Source of the DNA: Streptomyces sp. NBC_01571
GTDB taxonomy: Bacteria > Actinomycetota > Actinomycetes > Streptomycetales > Streptomycetaceae
Reading direction: 5' to 3'
DNA: 64,000 nucleotides
Assembly (NCBI RefSeq): GCF_026339875.1
Contig: NZ_JAPEPZ010000003.1
Location: forward strand, 62,001-126,000
Shown: positions 27,153 through 35,205 of the stretch, piece after piece
How the letters are laid out: each line of letters starts with the position of its first letter
How positions within the stretch are numbered: the stretch's first letter is position 1
Notes under the pieces: generated by a model
Databases searched by the model: none
What the model was told of the DNA's origin: nothing
Seen by the model: only the letters and a program-made list of their open reading frames with translations
Translations under genes and position numbers: made by a program

Positions 27153-27593
27153 GTGAGCGCGCGTGGTGTGGGCTCTGGGGTGGCCCCACCACAGCTCACA
27201 CCGGGGCGGTCACTCTGCCCCCGTCCGGTCGTTGCGCAGTGTCTCGCCGGACTGGCTGCGCAGGGACTACGCAGTGCTGTGACCACCGCCACCGGTGGCT
27301 ACACCTCGGCCGCTGCCTTCGGGGACGGCTTCAGAGCGGCAATGGCGGTGGCGGCCGGCCTCGGCGTCGCCGCAACGCTGGAGGGCACCTTGCTCCCGCC
27401 GCCGCGGCGACCGGCTCTGCGCGCCCTGACGGGAGCACCGGCGAGGCAGACCGGATGGACATCTCGTAAGCGGCGGCCACAAGGAGGCGGTTCAACAGAT
27501 GCCGAAGAGGCTCGGTCGAGCCCCATCAAAACTGTCCGAGAATCTGCGGGGCCGGCCGCCGGAAAAGGCGGCGTTGACATCTCCCCCAACTGA
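27153..27593 (+). pseudogene. Possible MFS transporter C-terminal remnant
   Basis: The frame contains TTATGGYTSAAAFGDGFRAAMAVAAGLGVAATLEGTLLPPPRRP. This resembles the last membrane helix and tail of EmrB/QacA-type MFS drug transporters. No upstream transporter is present. After it, a CTCCCCC...GGGGGA hairpin at 27581-27602 preceded by GTTGACAT resembles an IS200/IS605 end, but no tnpA or tnpB is there. 27594-27878 has no recognisable gene. Confidence 0.35.
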
Positions 27594-27878
27594 AGCAGGG
27601 GGAAGCGGCGACGCCGTTGCATCAAGAAGCCGCCGTAGCCGAGACCGCGCGCCGCCATGTCCAACACCAGCAGCTCCAGCGCCTCGTAGTCCCTCGTCGT
27701 TTCCATCGCCGCAGACGAGTCGCACGAAAATCCGGCCGGAGCCCGCGCCATGCGTCCCAGCGGTGGTCTGCCGGGGCGTCCCGGCAGGCCTCGTGTTCGG
27801 AAGTCTCGCCGACCGTGAAGCTCAAGTCCCAGTGCGCCGAACGCACTCTGCCCGCACCGCGTTTCCACCGAGTTCCGG

Positions 27879-29258
27879 CTACTTGATGCGGGCCCCGAAT
27901 TCCGCCTTCGTGTAGGGCGCGCCGAGCGTCTTCCCGCCGAAGACGAATGCCGCGTCGGGGACGATCCCGGTCGGGCGGCCGCGGAGTTCCCAGACCGCGC
28001 CGTTGCTCTTGTCCTCGTTCCACGCGGCGCAGGACAGGTCGGCGTAGCCGTTGCCGTTGATGTCGAGCAGTTGGACGGAGCTGCCGAAGCGGTCTGAGGC
28101 CTCGGCTGCGCCGGGTATGCCGGGGCTGTCCTGGGTGATGGCCTGGGCGCCGGTGCCCGTCAGGCCGGAGCGGCTGCCGCGCAGGACGGTGACGACACCG
28201 GCCTCCTGCCGACCGGTCTCGCCGAGGCTCTCGCCGGGCGCGCCGACGGCGACGTCGTCGAGGCCGTCGCCGGTGATGTCCCCGACGGCCACCGAGGCCC
28301 CGAAGGCGTCGCTCTCCTCGTAGGCGCCGGGAACGCCGGGGGTGTCCTGCGTGAACGTCTTCCAGGTCTCCGAGTGGCCGATTCCGGAGGCCGAGCCGTA
28401 GGCGACCTCGATCTCGTCCATCGCCTCGCGTCCGGCGACGATGTCGTCGTACCCGTCGCCGTTGACGTCGCCCAGCGCGACGGCGCGCCCGCCGCCGGGA
28501 GCGGCGGTGCCGCTGTAGACAAGGCCCTCGGGCGAGCCGAGGAAGAACTTCGATCCGAAGTTGCCGTCGCCGCCGTATCCGTCGACGACGAGGTCGTCGC
28601 GGCCGTCGCCGTTGACGTCCCCGCTCGCGCCGCTCGACACCTCGATGCCGCGCAGCTTCTCGGGGTCGAGCGTGGTCGTGCGGGCCGGGGTGCCCGAGCG
28701 GCTGAACGGGCCGTGCCAGACGGTGCCGATGGAGTCGCCGGGGTCGTCACCGCCGCCGGCTCCGGTGATCCTGAACGGCGCCAGGTCGAGCCTGCCGTCG
28801 CCGTCGAAGTCGCCGGACGCGACAGTCCCGCCGCTCCCGCCGGGCAGCGACGTGCCCCCGGACAGGCCATGGTGCCCGCCCCAGACGATGACCGGGCCGA
28901 CGACCAGATCCGCGTAGCCGTCTCCGTCGAGGTCACCCTTGGCCGACGGCGTTCCGAAGTACTTGTTCTTGGCAGGGCTGCCCGGGATGCCCGTGGTGGC
29001 TCGGCTGATGACGGCCCGTCTGCTCGCGGACAGGCCGTGCGGACCGCCGTACATCACCGCCACATAGCCGGCCCCGCTCTTCCCGTCGACGGTGGCGTGG
29101 CTCGCGGCGACGGCAAGGTCCCGGTAGCCGTCGCCATTGAAGTCGTCGCCTACGGGCGCGGCGGGCACGGCCGCCGCGCCCAGCGACCCGACTCCCAGGG
29201 CGATCAGGCCCACTGCGAGCGGTCCTGCCAAACGGACGTACGAACGTACGGAAAACAT
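27879..29258 (-). CDS. Secreted FG-GAP/VCBS beta-propeller protein
   Basis: The 459-aa protein has a signal peptide (VRLAGPLAVGLIALGVGSLGAAAVPAAP). About seven repeats with calcium-binding loops follow: DFNGDGYRDLAV, DLDGDGYADLVV, DFDGDGRLDLAP, DVNGDGRDDLVV, DVNGDGYDDIVA, DITGDGLDDVAV, DINGNGYADLSC. This is the integrin-alpha-type seven-bladed propeller common in secreted Streptomyces proteins. No catalytic domain is attached. It probably mediates extracellular binding; partner unknown. Confidence 0.88.
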   Translation of the reverse strand: MFSVRSYVRLAGPLAVGLIALGVGSLGAAAVPAAPVGDDFNGDGYRDLAVAASHATVDGKSGAGYVAVMYGGPHGLSASRRAVISRATTGIPGSPAKNKYFGTPSAKGDLDGDGYADLVVGPVIVWGGHHGLSGGTSLPGGSGGTVASGDFDGDGRLDLAPFRITGAGGGDDPGDSIGTVWHGPFSRSGTPARTTTLDPEKLRGIEVSSGASGDVNGDGRDDLVVDGYGGDGNFGSKFFLGSPEGLVYSGTAAPGGGRAVALGDVNGDGYDDIVAGREAMDEIEVAYGSASGIGHSETWKTFTQDTPGVPGAYEESDAFGASVAVGDITGDGLDDVAVGAPGESLGETGRQEAGVVTVLRGSRSGLTGTGAQAITQDSPGIPGAAEASDRFGSSVQLLDINGNGYADLSCAAWNEDKSNGAVWELRGRPTGIVPDAAFVFGGKTLGAPYTKAEFGARIK

Positions 29259-29496
29259 CAGGACACCTTCCCGTTACGGTGGCATGGTCACCGCACGAGA
29301 CCGCTCGGTGCGCACATTGGTTGTACGCGGTCACAGGCGCATGCATCCGGCGGTGCCAAGACGGCCCTGTGTCAGGGTTCCCCATGCCCTTCGATCACCA
29401 CGACCACTACCACCTGTCGATCGGCCCTGGCGGTCACGTGTGGCAGGGCCGGCCGGGCTTCGGCCTCACCAGCAATCGACGCCGACGAGGATGAGC

Positions 29497-29640
29497 TGCC
29501 CCGAGTTTCGTAGAGTCCGATCTTGGTGGTTCAGGCGGACTGCGGGATGTGCTTCCTGGCTCCGGCAGAAGGCTTGCTCCTACTCGGCGGGCGGTACGTA
29601 GTCGAGTGCGGAGTGGAGGCGTTCTTCGTGGCTTTGTGTG
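29497..29640 (-). pseudogene. IS3 orfB 3' end and terminal repeat
   Basis: On the minus strand HEERLHSALDYVPPAE ends in TAG at 29580-29582. This is the typical end of an IS3 OrfB (YN-x-R-x-HS-x-LDY-x-PP). The TGCCCCGAG terminus lies at 29497. The element's remainder is gone. Confidence 0.65.
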
Positions 29641-29690
29641 TGATTGTGCTGCTCAACGGCCGTCTGCCGGCGGCCAGTTCAAGGCTCCCT

Positions 29691-29912
29691 TTACGGCCCG
29701 GCTGGGGGCCGGGGTGGGGTGTCCTTGCCGGGGCGGCCGAAGAGGGCTTTGAAAAGTCCTATAGGGGGTTGTGCGGTTGCGTTGACGTCACGGCAGGATG
29801 CGCAGTTGCGGCCGTCCGGCGGCGAGGCGGAAGGATCGTCAATGCCCAGCCCCCCGAGCGGGCCGCCGCAGGTCTGACAGGGCGGGAGCGCGGGTTCGGG
29901 CTGCGCGGGCAC
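29691..29912 (-). CDS. Small zinc-ribbon-like protein
   Basis: From GTG 29912 the 73-aa frame has CQTCGG...(about 22 residues)...CASC, two CxxC knuckles as in zinc ribbons, and then a Pro-rich tail. The second-knuckle segment (PSASPPDGRNCASC) is duplicated upstream in another frame (PSAPPPDGRNCAGC at about 29946-29982). The gene may have been tandemly duplicated and then frameshifted. No family was assigned. Confidence 0.4.
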   Translation of the reverse strand: MPAQPEPALPPCQTCGGPLGGLGIDDPSASPPDGRNCASCRDVNATAQPPIGLFKALFGRPGKDTPPRPPAGP

Positions 29913-30009
29913 GCGCGGCCGGTCCCAGCCCTCGTCGGCAGCCGGCGCAGTTGCGGCCGTCCGGCGGCGGGGCGGAAGGATGGCCGCGACCGGTTCCTGC
30001 GGCTGGCAC

Positions 30010-30882
30010 TCAGGGCGAGCCCGCTGTGTCGACGAATGCCTTGGTGGCGTCGGTGATGAAGTCGCGGCTGTCTGCGGGCTCGAGGGCCCGGGCCTGGAGG
30101 TGGGCGTGCATCACGCTGTAGTACTGCACGTCGGAGGGTTTCTCCAGGTAGAGGTCGCTGGTGAACCGTTCCAGGTGCACCACTCCTGTCTGGGCGCTGT
30201 CGGCGAACCCCAGGATGGAGAACTGTCCTGGCAGACCCGGGTGGGCGCCTGCCGTGTAGGGGAGGACCTGCACGCTGATATGCGGCTCTGTGCCGAGTGC
30301 CTTCAGGTGCTCCAGTTGTTCACGCATGATCTCAGGGCTGCCGACAACGCGGTGCAGTACCGATTCGTCCAGGACGACCCACAGGCGCAACGGGCGGCCC
30401 GGGTCGTAGATCCGGTGCTGCCGGCGCATCCGTACCTTGAGACGTGCGGCAGCCTGTTCGACGCTGATCTCGGGGAGGGCTTCCTCGATGACCGCCTGGG
30501 CGTACGCCGGGGTCTGCAGCAGGCCGGGGATCACCATGGGCTCGTAGGCGTGGAGGGAGGCGGCGTCTGTCTCCAGGCCGATGTAGACGCTGTTCGGGAT
30601 GTCGCCGTAGGCATGCCACCAGCCACACTCGCCGAATTCCCTGGCCATCTCCATCAGCGAATCGATGACCTGGGGATCCGTCACTCCGTAGAGCACGCAC
30701 AGGTCGCGCACATCGCGGGGGCTGATGGCGCGCTCGCCGTTCTCCAGACGGCTGATCTTGGGCTGGGAGACCATGAGCCACTCGGCGACTTCCGTGCTCT
30801 TCAGCCCGCTGTCCATGCGCAGCCGCCGCAGCTCAGCCCCAAGACGGCGCCTCCTGATGGTGGGATTGTTCTTTGCCGCCAC
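30010..30882 (-). CDS. XRE regulator of the Scr1/DUF5753 type
   Basis: GTG 30882 with GGAGG 8 nt upstream is preferred over TTG 30903, giving 290 aa. It has an N-terminal HTH (RLGAELRRLRMDSGLKSTEVAEWLMVSQPKISRLENGERAIS). The DUF5753 domain follows: VYIGLETDAASLHAYEPMVIPGLLQTPAYAQAVI, RRQHRIYDPGRPLRLWVVLDESVLHRVVG, SVQVLPYTAGAHPGLPGQFSIL. In Streptomyces these regulators normally pair with a DUF397 protein in a bald/Scr-like switch; no DUF397 gene is adjacent here. Confidence 0.88.
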   Translation of the reverse strand: MAAKNNPTIRRRRLGAELRRLRMDSGLKSTEVAEWLMVSQPKISRLENGERAISPRDVRDLCVLYGVTDPQVIDSLMEMAREFGECGWWHAYGDIPNSVYIGLETDAASLHAYEPMVIPGLLQTPAYAQAVIEEALPEISVEQAAARLKVRMRRQHRIYDPGRPLRLWVVLDESVLHRVVGSPEIMREQLEHLKALGTEPHISVQVLPYTAGAHPGLPGQFSILGFADSAQTGVVHLERFTSDLYLEKPSDVQYYSVMHAHLQARALEPADSRDFITDATKAFVDTAGSP

Positions 30883-31059
30883 GCGCGATGCCTCCGGTTC
30901 CAAGTCACTGTGATGGAACGCAGGTTGCCATGCGACAACCGTCGTTGATCACGGGCCATGCCGTCGTGATCGTAGGCAGCCGGAACGGACTCTTCCGTTG
31001 GCAATTGCCAACGTCCAGCGGTGCGAGAGCCCTCTCCGCACAGTGGAACCGGCACTCGC

Positions 31060-31392
31060 CACCACACCCGTGAACATGGCGCCACCTCCGGGATTTCCGC
31101 CCGAGACGGAAAGGCTGGAGAGCGCCGCAAAGGTCTCGAGCCAGCCGGGTTCGATGTGGTCCAGGAGGCGTGGAAGGCCGCGTCAGCCTGGTCCCAGTCG
31201 CCGTCGGCCAGGGGTGCGAGGACCAGGCCGAAGGAGGCGGGACGCTTCTGTCCGGGCCCGGGCCCGGACCTCGGCCATGCCCAGGTCGCGGAAGACGGTG
31301 GTGAGAAGGCGTGTCCACTCGCTCAGCACGTCGCGCATGACGGTTCCGTACCGCTCAGGGTGGAGCAGGTCGGCGGTCAGAGTAATTGTCAA
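31060..31392 (-). pseudogene. Remnant of an unidentified gene next to IS3
   Basis: The minus-strand frame begins LTITLTADLLHPERYGTVMRDVLSEWTRLLTTVFRDLGMAEVRARA, then shifts to a neighbouring frame (SFGLVLAPLADGDWDQADAAFHA) before losing sense. It starts only 20 nt from the IS3 end at 31412. It reads as real but broken coding DNA; family unknown. Confidence 0.4.
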
Positions 31393-31463
31393 ATGTTGTG
31401 GACCTGGGCGATGTCCCTCCCCTCGTAGCGTGGAGTCCTTGATTGCAGGGGAAGTTGGGGTTC

Positions 31464-31793
31464 ATGGGGTCCAAGCAACGGACGTACACGCCTGAGTTTC
31501 GTGAGGGTGCTGTACGCATTGTGATCGAGACGGGCAGGCCGATCCCGGAGGTCGCCGAGGAGCTCGGTGTGCATTCCGGCACGCTGCACAGCTGGGTGTC
31601 GCGGTGGCGGCGCAACGGGTCGGCGTCGTCCGACCAGCCTGCCGAGCCCGCACCGGGCGGGCGGCTGCGCGAAGCCGAGCGGGCCGAGCTGGAGCGGCTG
31701 CGGCGGGATGCGGCGGAGAAGAACAAGCGGATCCGCGAGCTGGAGATGGAGCGTGATGTCCTCAAGCGATGCATGGTCCTCTGGGTGAAGTGA
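31464..31793 (+). CDS. IS3 OrfA
   Basis: From ATG 31464 the 109-aa protein has the HTH (YTPEFREGAVRIVIETGRPIPEVAEELGVHSGTLHSWVSRW) and the zipper (ELERLRRDAAEKNKRIRELEMERDVLKRCMVLWVK). Its end overlaps orfB by 25 nt. Confidence 0.88.
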   Translation: MGSKQRTYTPEFREGAVRIVIETGRPIPEVAEELGVHSGTLHSWVSRWRRNGSASSDQPAEPAPGGRLREAERAELERLRRDAAEKNKRIRELEMERDVLKRCMVLWVK

Positions 31794-32701
31794 CCGAAAC
31801 GGACCCGGCCGCCCTGGCCGCGTTCATCGGTAACCAGAGGACCGAGCACCACGTCCCGCACCGCCTGGCCTGCCGGGTTCTGGGAGTGTCGGAGTCCTGG
31901 TTCTACAAGTGGCGCGGCAAGCCCACCACCGCTCGTGAAGTGCGGCGAGGACAGCTGGCCGACGCGATCCGGCAGATCTTCGAGAACTCCGGCGGCACCT
32001 ACGGTTCTCCGAAGGTCTGGCTCCTCCTGATCCGCGCCGGCTGGCGCGTCTCGGTGAACACCGTCGCGCGTCTCATGGCCGAACTCGGCCTGGCCGGACG
32101 GAGGATCCGCCGACGGGGCGGGCTGACCCGCCCCGGGAAACGGCCCGCGTTCGCGGACTTTGTCCGCCGCGACTTCACCGCCGACGCTCCAGACCAGGTG
32201 TGGTGCGGCGACATGACAGAGATCGCCACCGGTGAGGGCAAGCTGTATCTGGCCACCGTCATCGACCTGTTCTCACACCGCCTGCTCGGTTACGCGATGG
32301 GTGCACGTCACGACGCAGAACTCGTCGTTGCGTCCTTGAACATGGCCGCGGCCACCCGTGGCGGCGACGTCAAGGGCGTCATCTTCCACAGCGACAGGGG
32401 CAGCGAATATGTGTCCCGGCGCTTCCGCCGGGCCTGCCGCCGTCTGGGCGTGACGCAGTCCATGGGCCGGGTCGGCTCGTGTTTCGACAACGCCGTCAGC
32501 GAGGCGTTCAACAGCGTACTCAAGGTCGAGTACGTCCACCGGCACACCTTCGCCACCCGCACCGAGGCCCGCCTGAGAATCGCGACCTGGATCACCGGCT
32601 TCTACAACACGCACCGACTACACAGTGTCTGCGGTTACCGGAGTCCGATCGACTACGAACACGACCACCGAGCCAACTCCGCCTCGGAGCTGGCCGCTTA
32701 G
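31769..32701 (+). CDS. IS3 OrfB transposase
   Basis: The 310-aa frame has HTH_21 (HVPHRLACRVLGVSESWFYKWRGKP...YGSPKVWLLLIRAGWRVSVNTVARLM). The DDE core follows: VWCGDMTEIATGEGKLYLATVIDLFSHRLLGYAMG (D), IFHSDRGSEYVS (D), FDNAVSEAFNSVLKVEYVHRH (E). It ends YNTHRLHSVCGYRSPIDYE. The element is probably active. Confidence 0.9.
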   Translation: MHGPLGEVTETDPAALAAFIGNQRTEHHVPHRLACRVLGVSESWFYKWRGKPTTAREVRRGQLADAIRQIFENSGGTYGSPKVWLLLIRAGWRVSVNTVARLMAELGLAGRRIRRRGGLTRPGKRPAFADFVRRDFTADAPDQVWCGDMTEIATGEGKLYLATVIDLFSHRLLGYAMGARHDAELVVASLNMAAATRGGDVKGVIFHSDRGSEYVSRRFRRACRRLGVTQSMGRVGSCFDNAVSEAFNSVLKVEYVHRHTFATRTEARLRIATWITGFYNTHRLHSVCGYRSPIDYEHDHRANSASELAA

Positions 32702-32730
32702 AAGATCTCCACAGTCCGAGGGGATTGACA

Positions 32731-32980
32731 CCATGCCGGCAGCATGGAGCTGGTAGGAGGCCAGGACTCGAGCGTCCAACGCGCCATTTGCCCTGACCTC
32801 GATTCCCGCCTTCCGCGCCCATTGGCGAGCCGCCTGGGTCAGCTCCCGATCCACCCGGCCTCGCGGGAGGGCACGGGATGCATCTTGTCGGCATCCGCAG
32901 CTCTTGGTGTTCCCGCGAGTGACGTCGGCCTGTGGGAACCCGGTGACGACCGTCTTGCACCTGCACTGGTAGTCCCGCAA
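32731..32980 (-). pseudogene. Truncated zinc-knuckle plus Lsr2-type domain protein
   Basis: The minus-strand frame reads YQCRCKTVVTGFPQADVTRGNTKSCGC, a Cys cluster like those in phage and mobile-element proteins. Then comes RELTQAARQWARKAGIEVRANGALDARVLASYQLHAAGM, an Lsr2-type C-terminal DNA-binding domain (W-A-R, G-x-x-V, G-x-x-D/P). The N-terminus is missing where it meets a phosphatase remnant at ~32975. The C-terminal residues are replaced by IS3 sequence at 32730. It was probably a DNA-binding protein of a mobile element. Confidence 0.55.
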
Positions 32981-33545
32981 TGCAGATCAGGGTGTCGTGC
33001 CAGATCAGGCGCAGCTGTATGGGGCCGGCGCCGTAGCGGATGGCGTTGGTAACCAGCTCGCTGACTACGAGTTCCGCGAGGAATGTCGCTTCCGGCAGCC
33101 CCCAGCGAGCCAGTTGCAGCGAGGCCAGATCGCGCGCGGGCGACCTCGGAGAGGTCCTCCAATAGCTCCCAGGCGACGGTGTGCCTGTGGTCCAGGGCCC
33201 GGGTGCGAGCGATGACGAGGGCTATGTCGTCGCGGGTGCGGTCGTCGACCAGTAGGTCCAGTACGTGGTCGCAGGCTTCCTGCAGCGTGGGCTTCGGCTC
33301 GGAGAGGACTTCGAGCAGGCGCTCGAGGCCTTCGTCCAAGCCGTGGCGGGGAGATTCAACGAGGCCGTCGGTGTACAGAGCGAGCAGACTGCCCTCCGGC
33401 AGGTGGATCTCGGCGGTCTCGAAGGGCAGGCCGCCCACGCCCAGCGGGGGGCCTGCCGGGATGTCGAGGAAGCGGGCGTCCTCCGGTATCGCCGATCTGG
33501 CCCCTGGGGAGCCTTCCGGAGGAACCGGTCGATACGGGGAGGCCG
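32975..33545 (-). pseudogene. PP2C (SpoIIE) phosphatase / HATPase remnant
   Basis: From about 33545 down, the frame encodes the SpoIIE domain end: ARFLDIPAGPPLGVGGLPFETAEIHLPEGSLLALYTDGLVESPRHGLDEGLERLLEVL...RDDIALVIARTRAL. After a frameshift near 33140 the HATPase_c anti-sigma-kinase-like domain follows: LARWGLPEATFLAELVVSELVTNAIRYGAGPIQLRLIWHDTLIC. It is cut at ~32975. Such proteins control sigma-factor or antisigma signalling in Streptomyces. N-terminal GAF/PAS parts are absent. Confidence 0.75.
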
Positions 33546-33646
33546 CCAAGGGACACGATGGGGCGGGCCGTCACCTTGGAGCCGGCCGGCACACCGCGGG
33601 CCACGTGCACGACCTCCCGGCGTACTCGCGCGCGTAGCGTGCGGGC

Positions 33647-34186
33647 ATGCGCCGGGACTGGGTAGAGCCCGTGATGCCCGTGCCGTACGTACCGACCCTT
33701 GGCCCCGCACATCCGGGCGCCCCGCTCGCCGACCTGTTCGACGCCGTGGTGGAGGCCGCCGGGACAGACCGCTTCCTTCCCCACGACAAGGACCGCAGGT
33801 GGTCCGATCGGAAAGCCGAGCAGGTCCGGGTCGGCGCTATCCAGTACCACCGGCGGCAGACCCTCGTGCCGACGCTTGTGGACCGCGGTGCCCGTACGGT
33901 CCGAGTCCACGCCTACACGTCCGCCCCGGAGAGCCTCGCTGCCGCCTCAGACCTCGCCCGGCAGCTGTCGAGGGGGTGCGGTGCGGGCGTGACCGGAGCG
34001 TTCGTTTTCCCCGAGCTCACTGAATGCTTGGTGTACTTCCTGCGGAAGGACACGCCGAACGAGGGGCTTCGGAGGGACTTGGTGGCAGCAAGGCCGGATC
34101 GAAAAATCTGCCTGCGCGGTCGGCGTGCGCGTCCTGTTCGGCTGTCCTCGTGGCTCAGGTTGATCTTGATGCCGTACCCGGTATGA
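33647..34186 (+). CDS. Unknown protein, second copy of the 11528 gene
   Basis: The 179-aa product (MRRDWVEPVMPVPYVPTLGPAHPGAPLADLFDAVVEAAGTDRFLPHDKDRRWSDRK) shares about 100 residues with the fragment at 11528, plus its upstream ~90 nt. Here it continues beyond the shared block (LARQLSRGCGAGVTGAFVFPELTECLVYFLRKDTPNEGLRRDLVAARPDRK). The final ~25 residues are Arg-rich and may be out-of-family. TAGCGT lies 6 nt before ATG, suggesting a leaderless transcript. Family unknown to me. Confidence 0.5.
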   Translation: MRRDWVEPVMPVPYVPTLGPAHPGAPLADLFDAVVEAAGTDRFLPHDKDRRWSDRKAEQVRVGAIQYHRRQTLVPTLVDRGARTVRVHAYTSAPESLAAASDLARQLSRGCGAGVTGAFVFPELTECLVYFLRKDTPNEGLRRDLVAARPDRKICLRGRRARPVRLSSWLRLILMPYPV

Positions 34187-34333
34187 AACACCCCATTGGC
34201 CACGCATCCGACGGCATGTGGCACTGGAAGAGGGCCTATGAGACACAGCAGCAATGTGGCCCGAACTCTGCGCTGGAACAGTGTGGTTGTGTCGCGGGTC
34301 TCCTTGCGTGGCTCGGATGGACAGGCCGCTGCC

Positions 34334-34372
34334 CCCCCACCTCACGCGCCGCGGTCGCCGCCTGCCTGCCGT
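34334..34372 (+). repeat. 39-bp piece identical to the HEAT gene
   Basis: This block is the same as 4671-4709 in the interrupted HEAT-repeat gene (it contains CCTCACGCGCCGCGGTCGCC). The following frame (ELASAGGDRVRMILRDISEFPPLDADDETWGTVKMIA, stop at ~34490) is a plausible protein end but not the HEAT protein's end, so two gene pieces are joined. 34187-34495 has no intact gene. Confidence 0.6.
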
Positions 34373-34495
34373 GCGGGAGCTGGCCTCGGCGGGCGGGGAT
34401 CGGGTGCGAATGATCCTTCGCGACATCTCCGAGTTTCCGCCTCTGGATGCCGATGACGAGACCTGGGGCACTGTCAAGATGATCGCGTGATCCAC

Positions 34496-34699
34496 TCAGC
34501 CCAGGTAAAGGGCACCAATTCCGACCATCAGAAGAAAGAGACCGCAAATGATGGCGACCCCTGCGAGCCCAGCGAGCACTCCGGGCCGGAAGAGTGCCGA
34601 AGAGGCCGGAGCGACATCTGGTTCGAGGCGCCGTCGGCGCAGTACGAGCGTTCTGCGGCCAGCAAGCAGACTCATGAGTCCAATTATTATGTATGGCAA
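34496..34699 (-). CDS. Small membrane protein downstream of the toxin locus
   Basis: The 67-aa product has two membrane segments (MPYIIIGLMSLLAG and VLAGLAGVAIICGLFLLMVGIGALYL) around a basic loop (RRTLVLRRRRLE). It lies on the same strand and 152 nt below the candidate immunity gene. Base composition is lower in G+C than neighbours. Whether it belongs to the toxin locus is unknown. Confidence 0.5.
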   Translation of the reverse strand: MPYIIIGLMSLLAGRRTLVLRRRRLEPDVAPASSALFRPGVLAGLAGVAIICGLFLLMVGIGALYLG

Positions 34700-34851
34700 G
34701 TTCTCCGAACCTTCTTCTCTATCTCGCGGAATTTCCGAGCCACGACACCGGCTTCGACATCAAACTAGAATGCAGCCGGCAGATTACTCATGGATACGTT
34801 GCTCACTCACGTCCCGGAAACGTTCACAGTAAATTGAGCGCCCAACGGAAT

Positions 34852-35196
34852 TCATTCGAACCGATATGCGTCGAGTCGCGGCTCGGCCCATGCCGCATAG
34901 TTGAGCACCGGACGCCAGGACGGCGGTACGGTCCTGTCGTCCAATCCACTTCCTCGAACGCGGAGTGCATAGCGAATGGTGTAAGTGATCCCTTCGATCC
35001 GGACCTCCCCACAGACGGAGTCTTCGCCGCCTGAGGATGAATCGGAGACCGCGTCAACCTCCCACCCTGCTTTGCTGGCGAGATGGACCCACACTTCGAA
35101 CGCCCGTCGAGGTGAACCAGGCCGCACATCTCCTACTCGCGCAAGAATCTCGACAGGATCCACACGTCGCTCATCCGGTACCATAGCGGCCCTCAC
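34852..35196 (-). CDS. Candidate immunity protein for the RHS toxin
   Basis: The protein is 114 aa from GTG 35196, or 110 from ATG 35184 (GAGG 6 nt upstream). It lies 9 nt after the toxin stop, on the same strand. The sequence is acidic and soluble (VWVHLASKAGWEVDAVSDSSSGGEDSVCGEVRIEGITYTIRYALRVRG...WRPVLNYAAWAEPRLDAYRFE), and no known family was recognised. Small acidic proteins immediately downstream are the usual immunity partners of polymorphic toxins. The call rests on position and character, not homology. Confidence 0.6.
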   Translation of the reverse strand: MRAAMVPDERRVDPVEILARVGDVRPGSPRRAFEVWVHLASKAGWEVDAVSDSSSGGEDSVCGEVRIEGITYTIRYALRVRGSGLDDRTVPPSWRPVLNYAAWAEPRLDAYRFE

Positions 35197-35205
35197 TTTG
35201 GAAAA

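Larger units (their letters stand above)
31412..32730 (+). mobile_element. IS3-family element, copy 3 (intact genes)
   Basis: The 1,319-bp element has ends TGTCCCTCCCCTCG and complement TGTCAATCCCCTCG, the same subgroup as 16655-19454. Flanks GCGA and CCAT do not match, so it may have taken part in a rearrangement after insertion. Both orfs are intact. Confidence 0.85.

Noticed and set aside
27571..27602. GTTGACAT plus CTCCCCC...GGGGGA hairpin as an IS200/IS605 end
   Set aside because: No tnpA or tnpB sequence lies on either side, and the hairpin alone is too weak to call an element.
29374..29494. Start of a SAM methyltransferase (MPFDHHDHYH)
   Set aside because: Only the first ten residues resemble such proteins; the rest does not continue as one.
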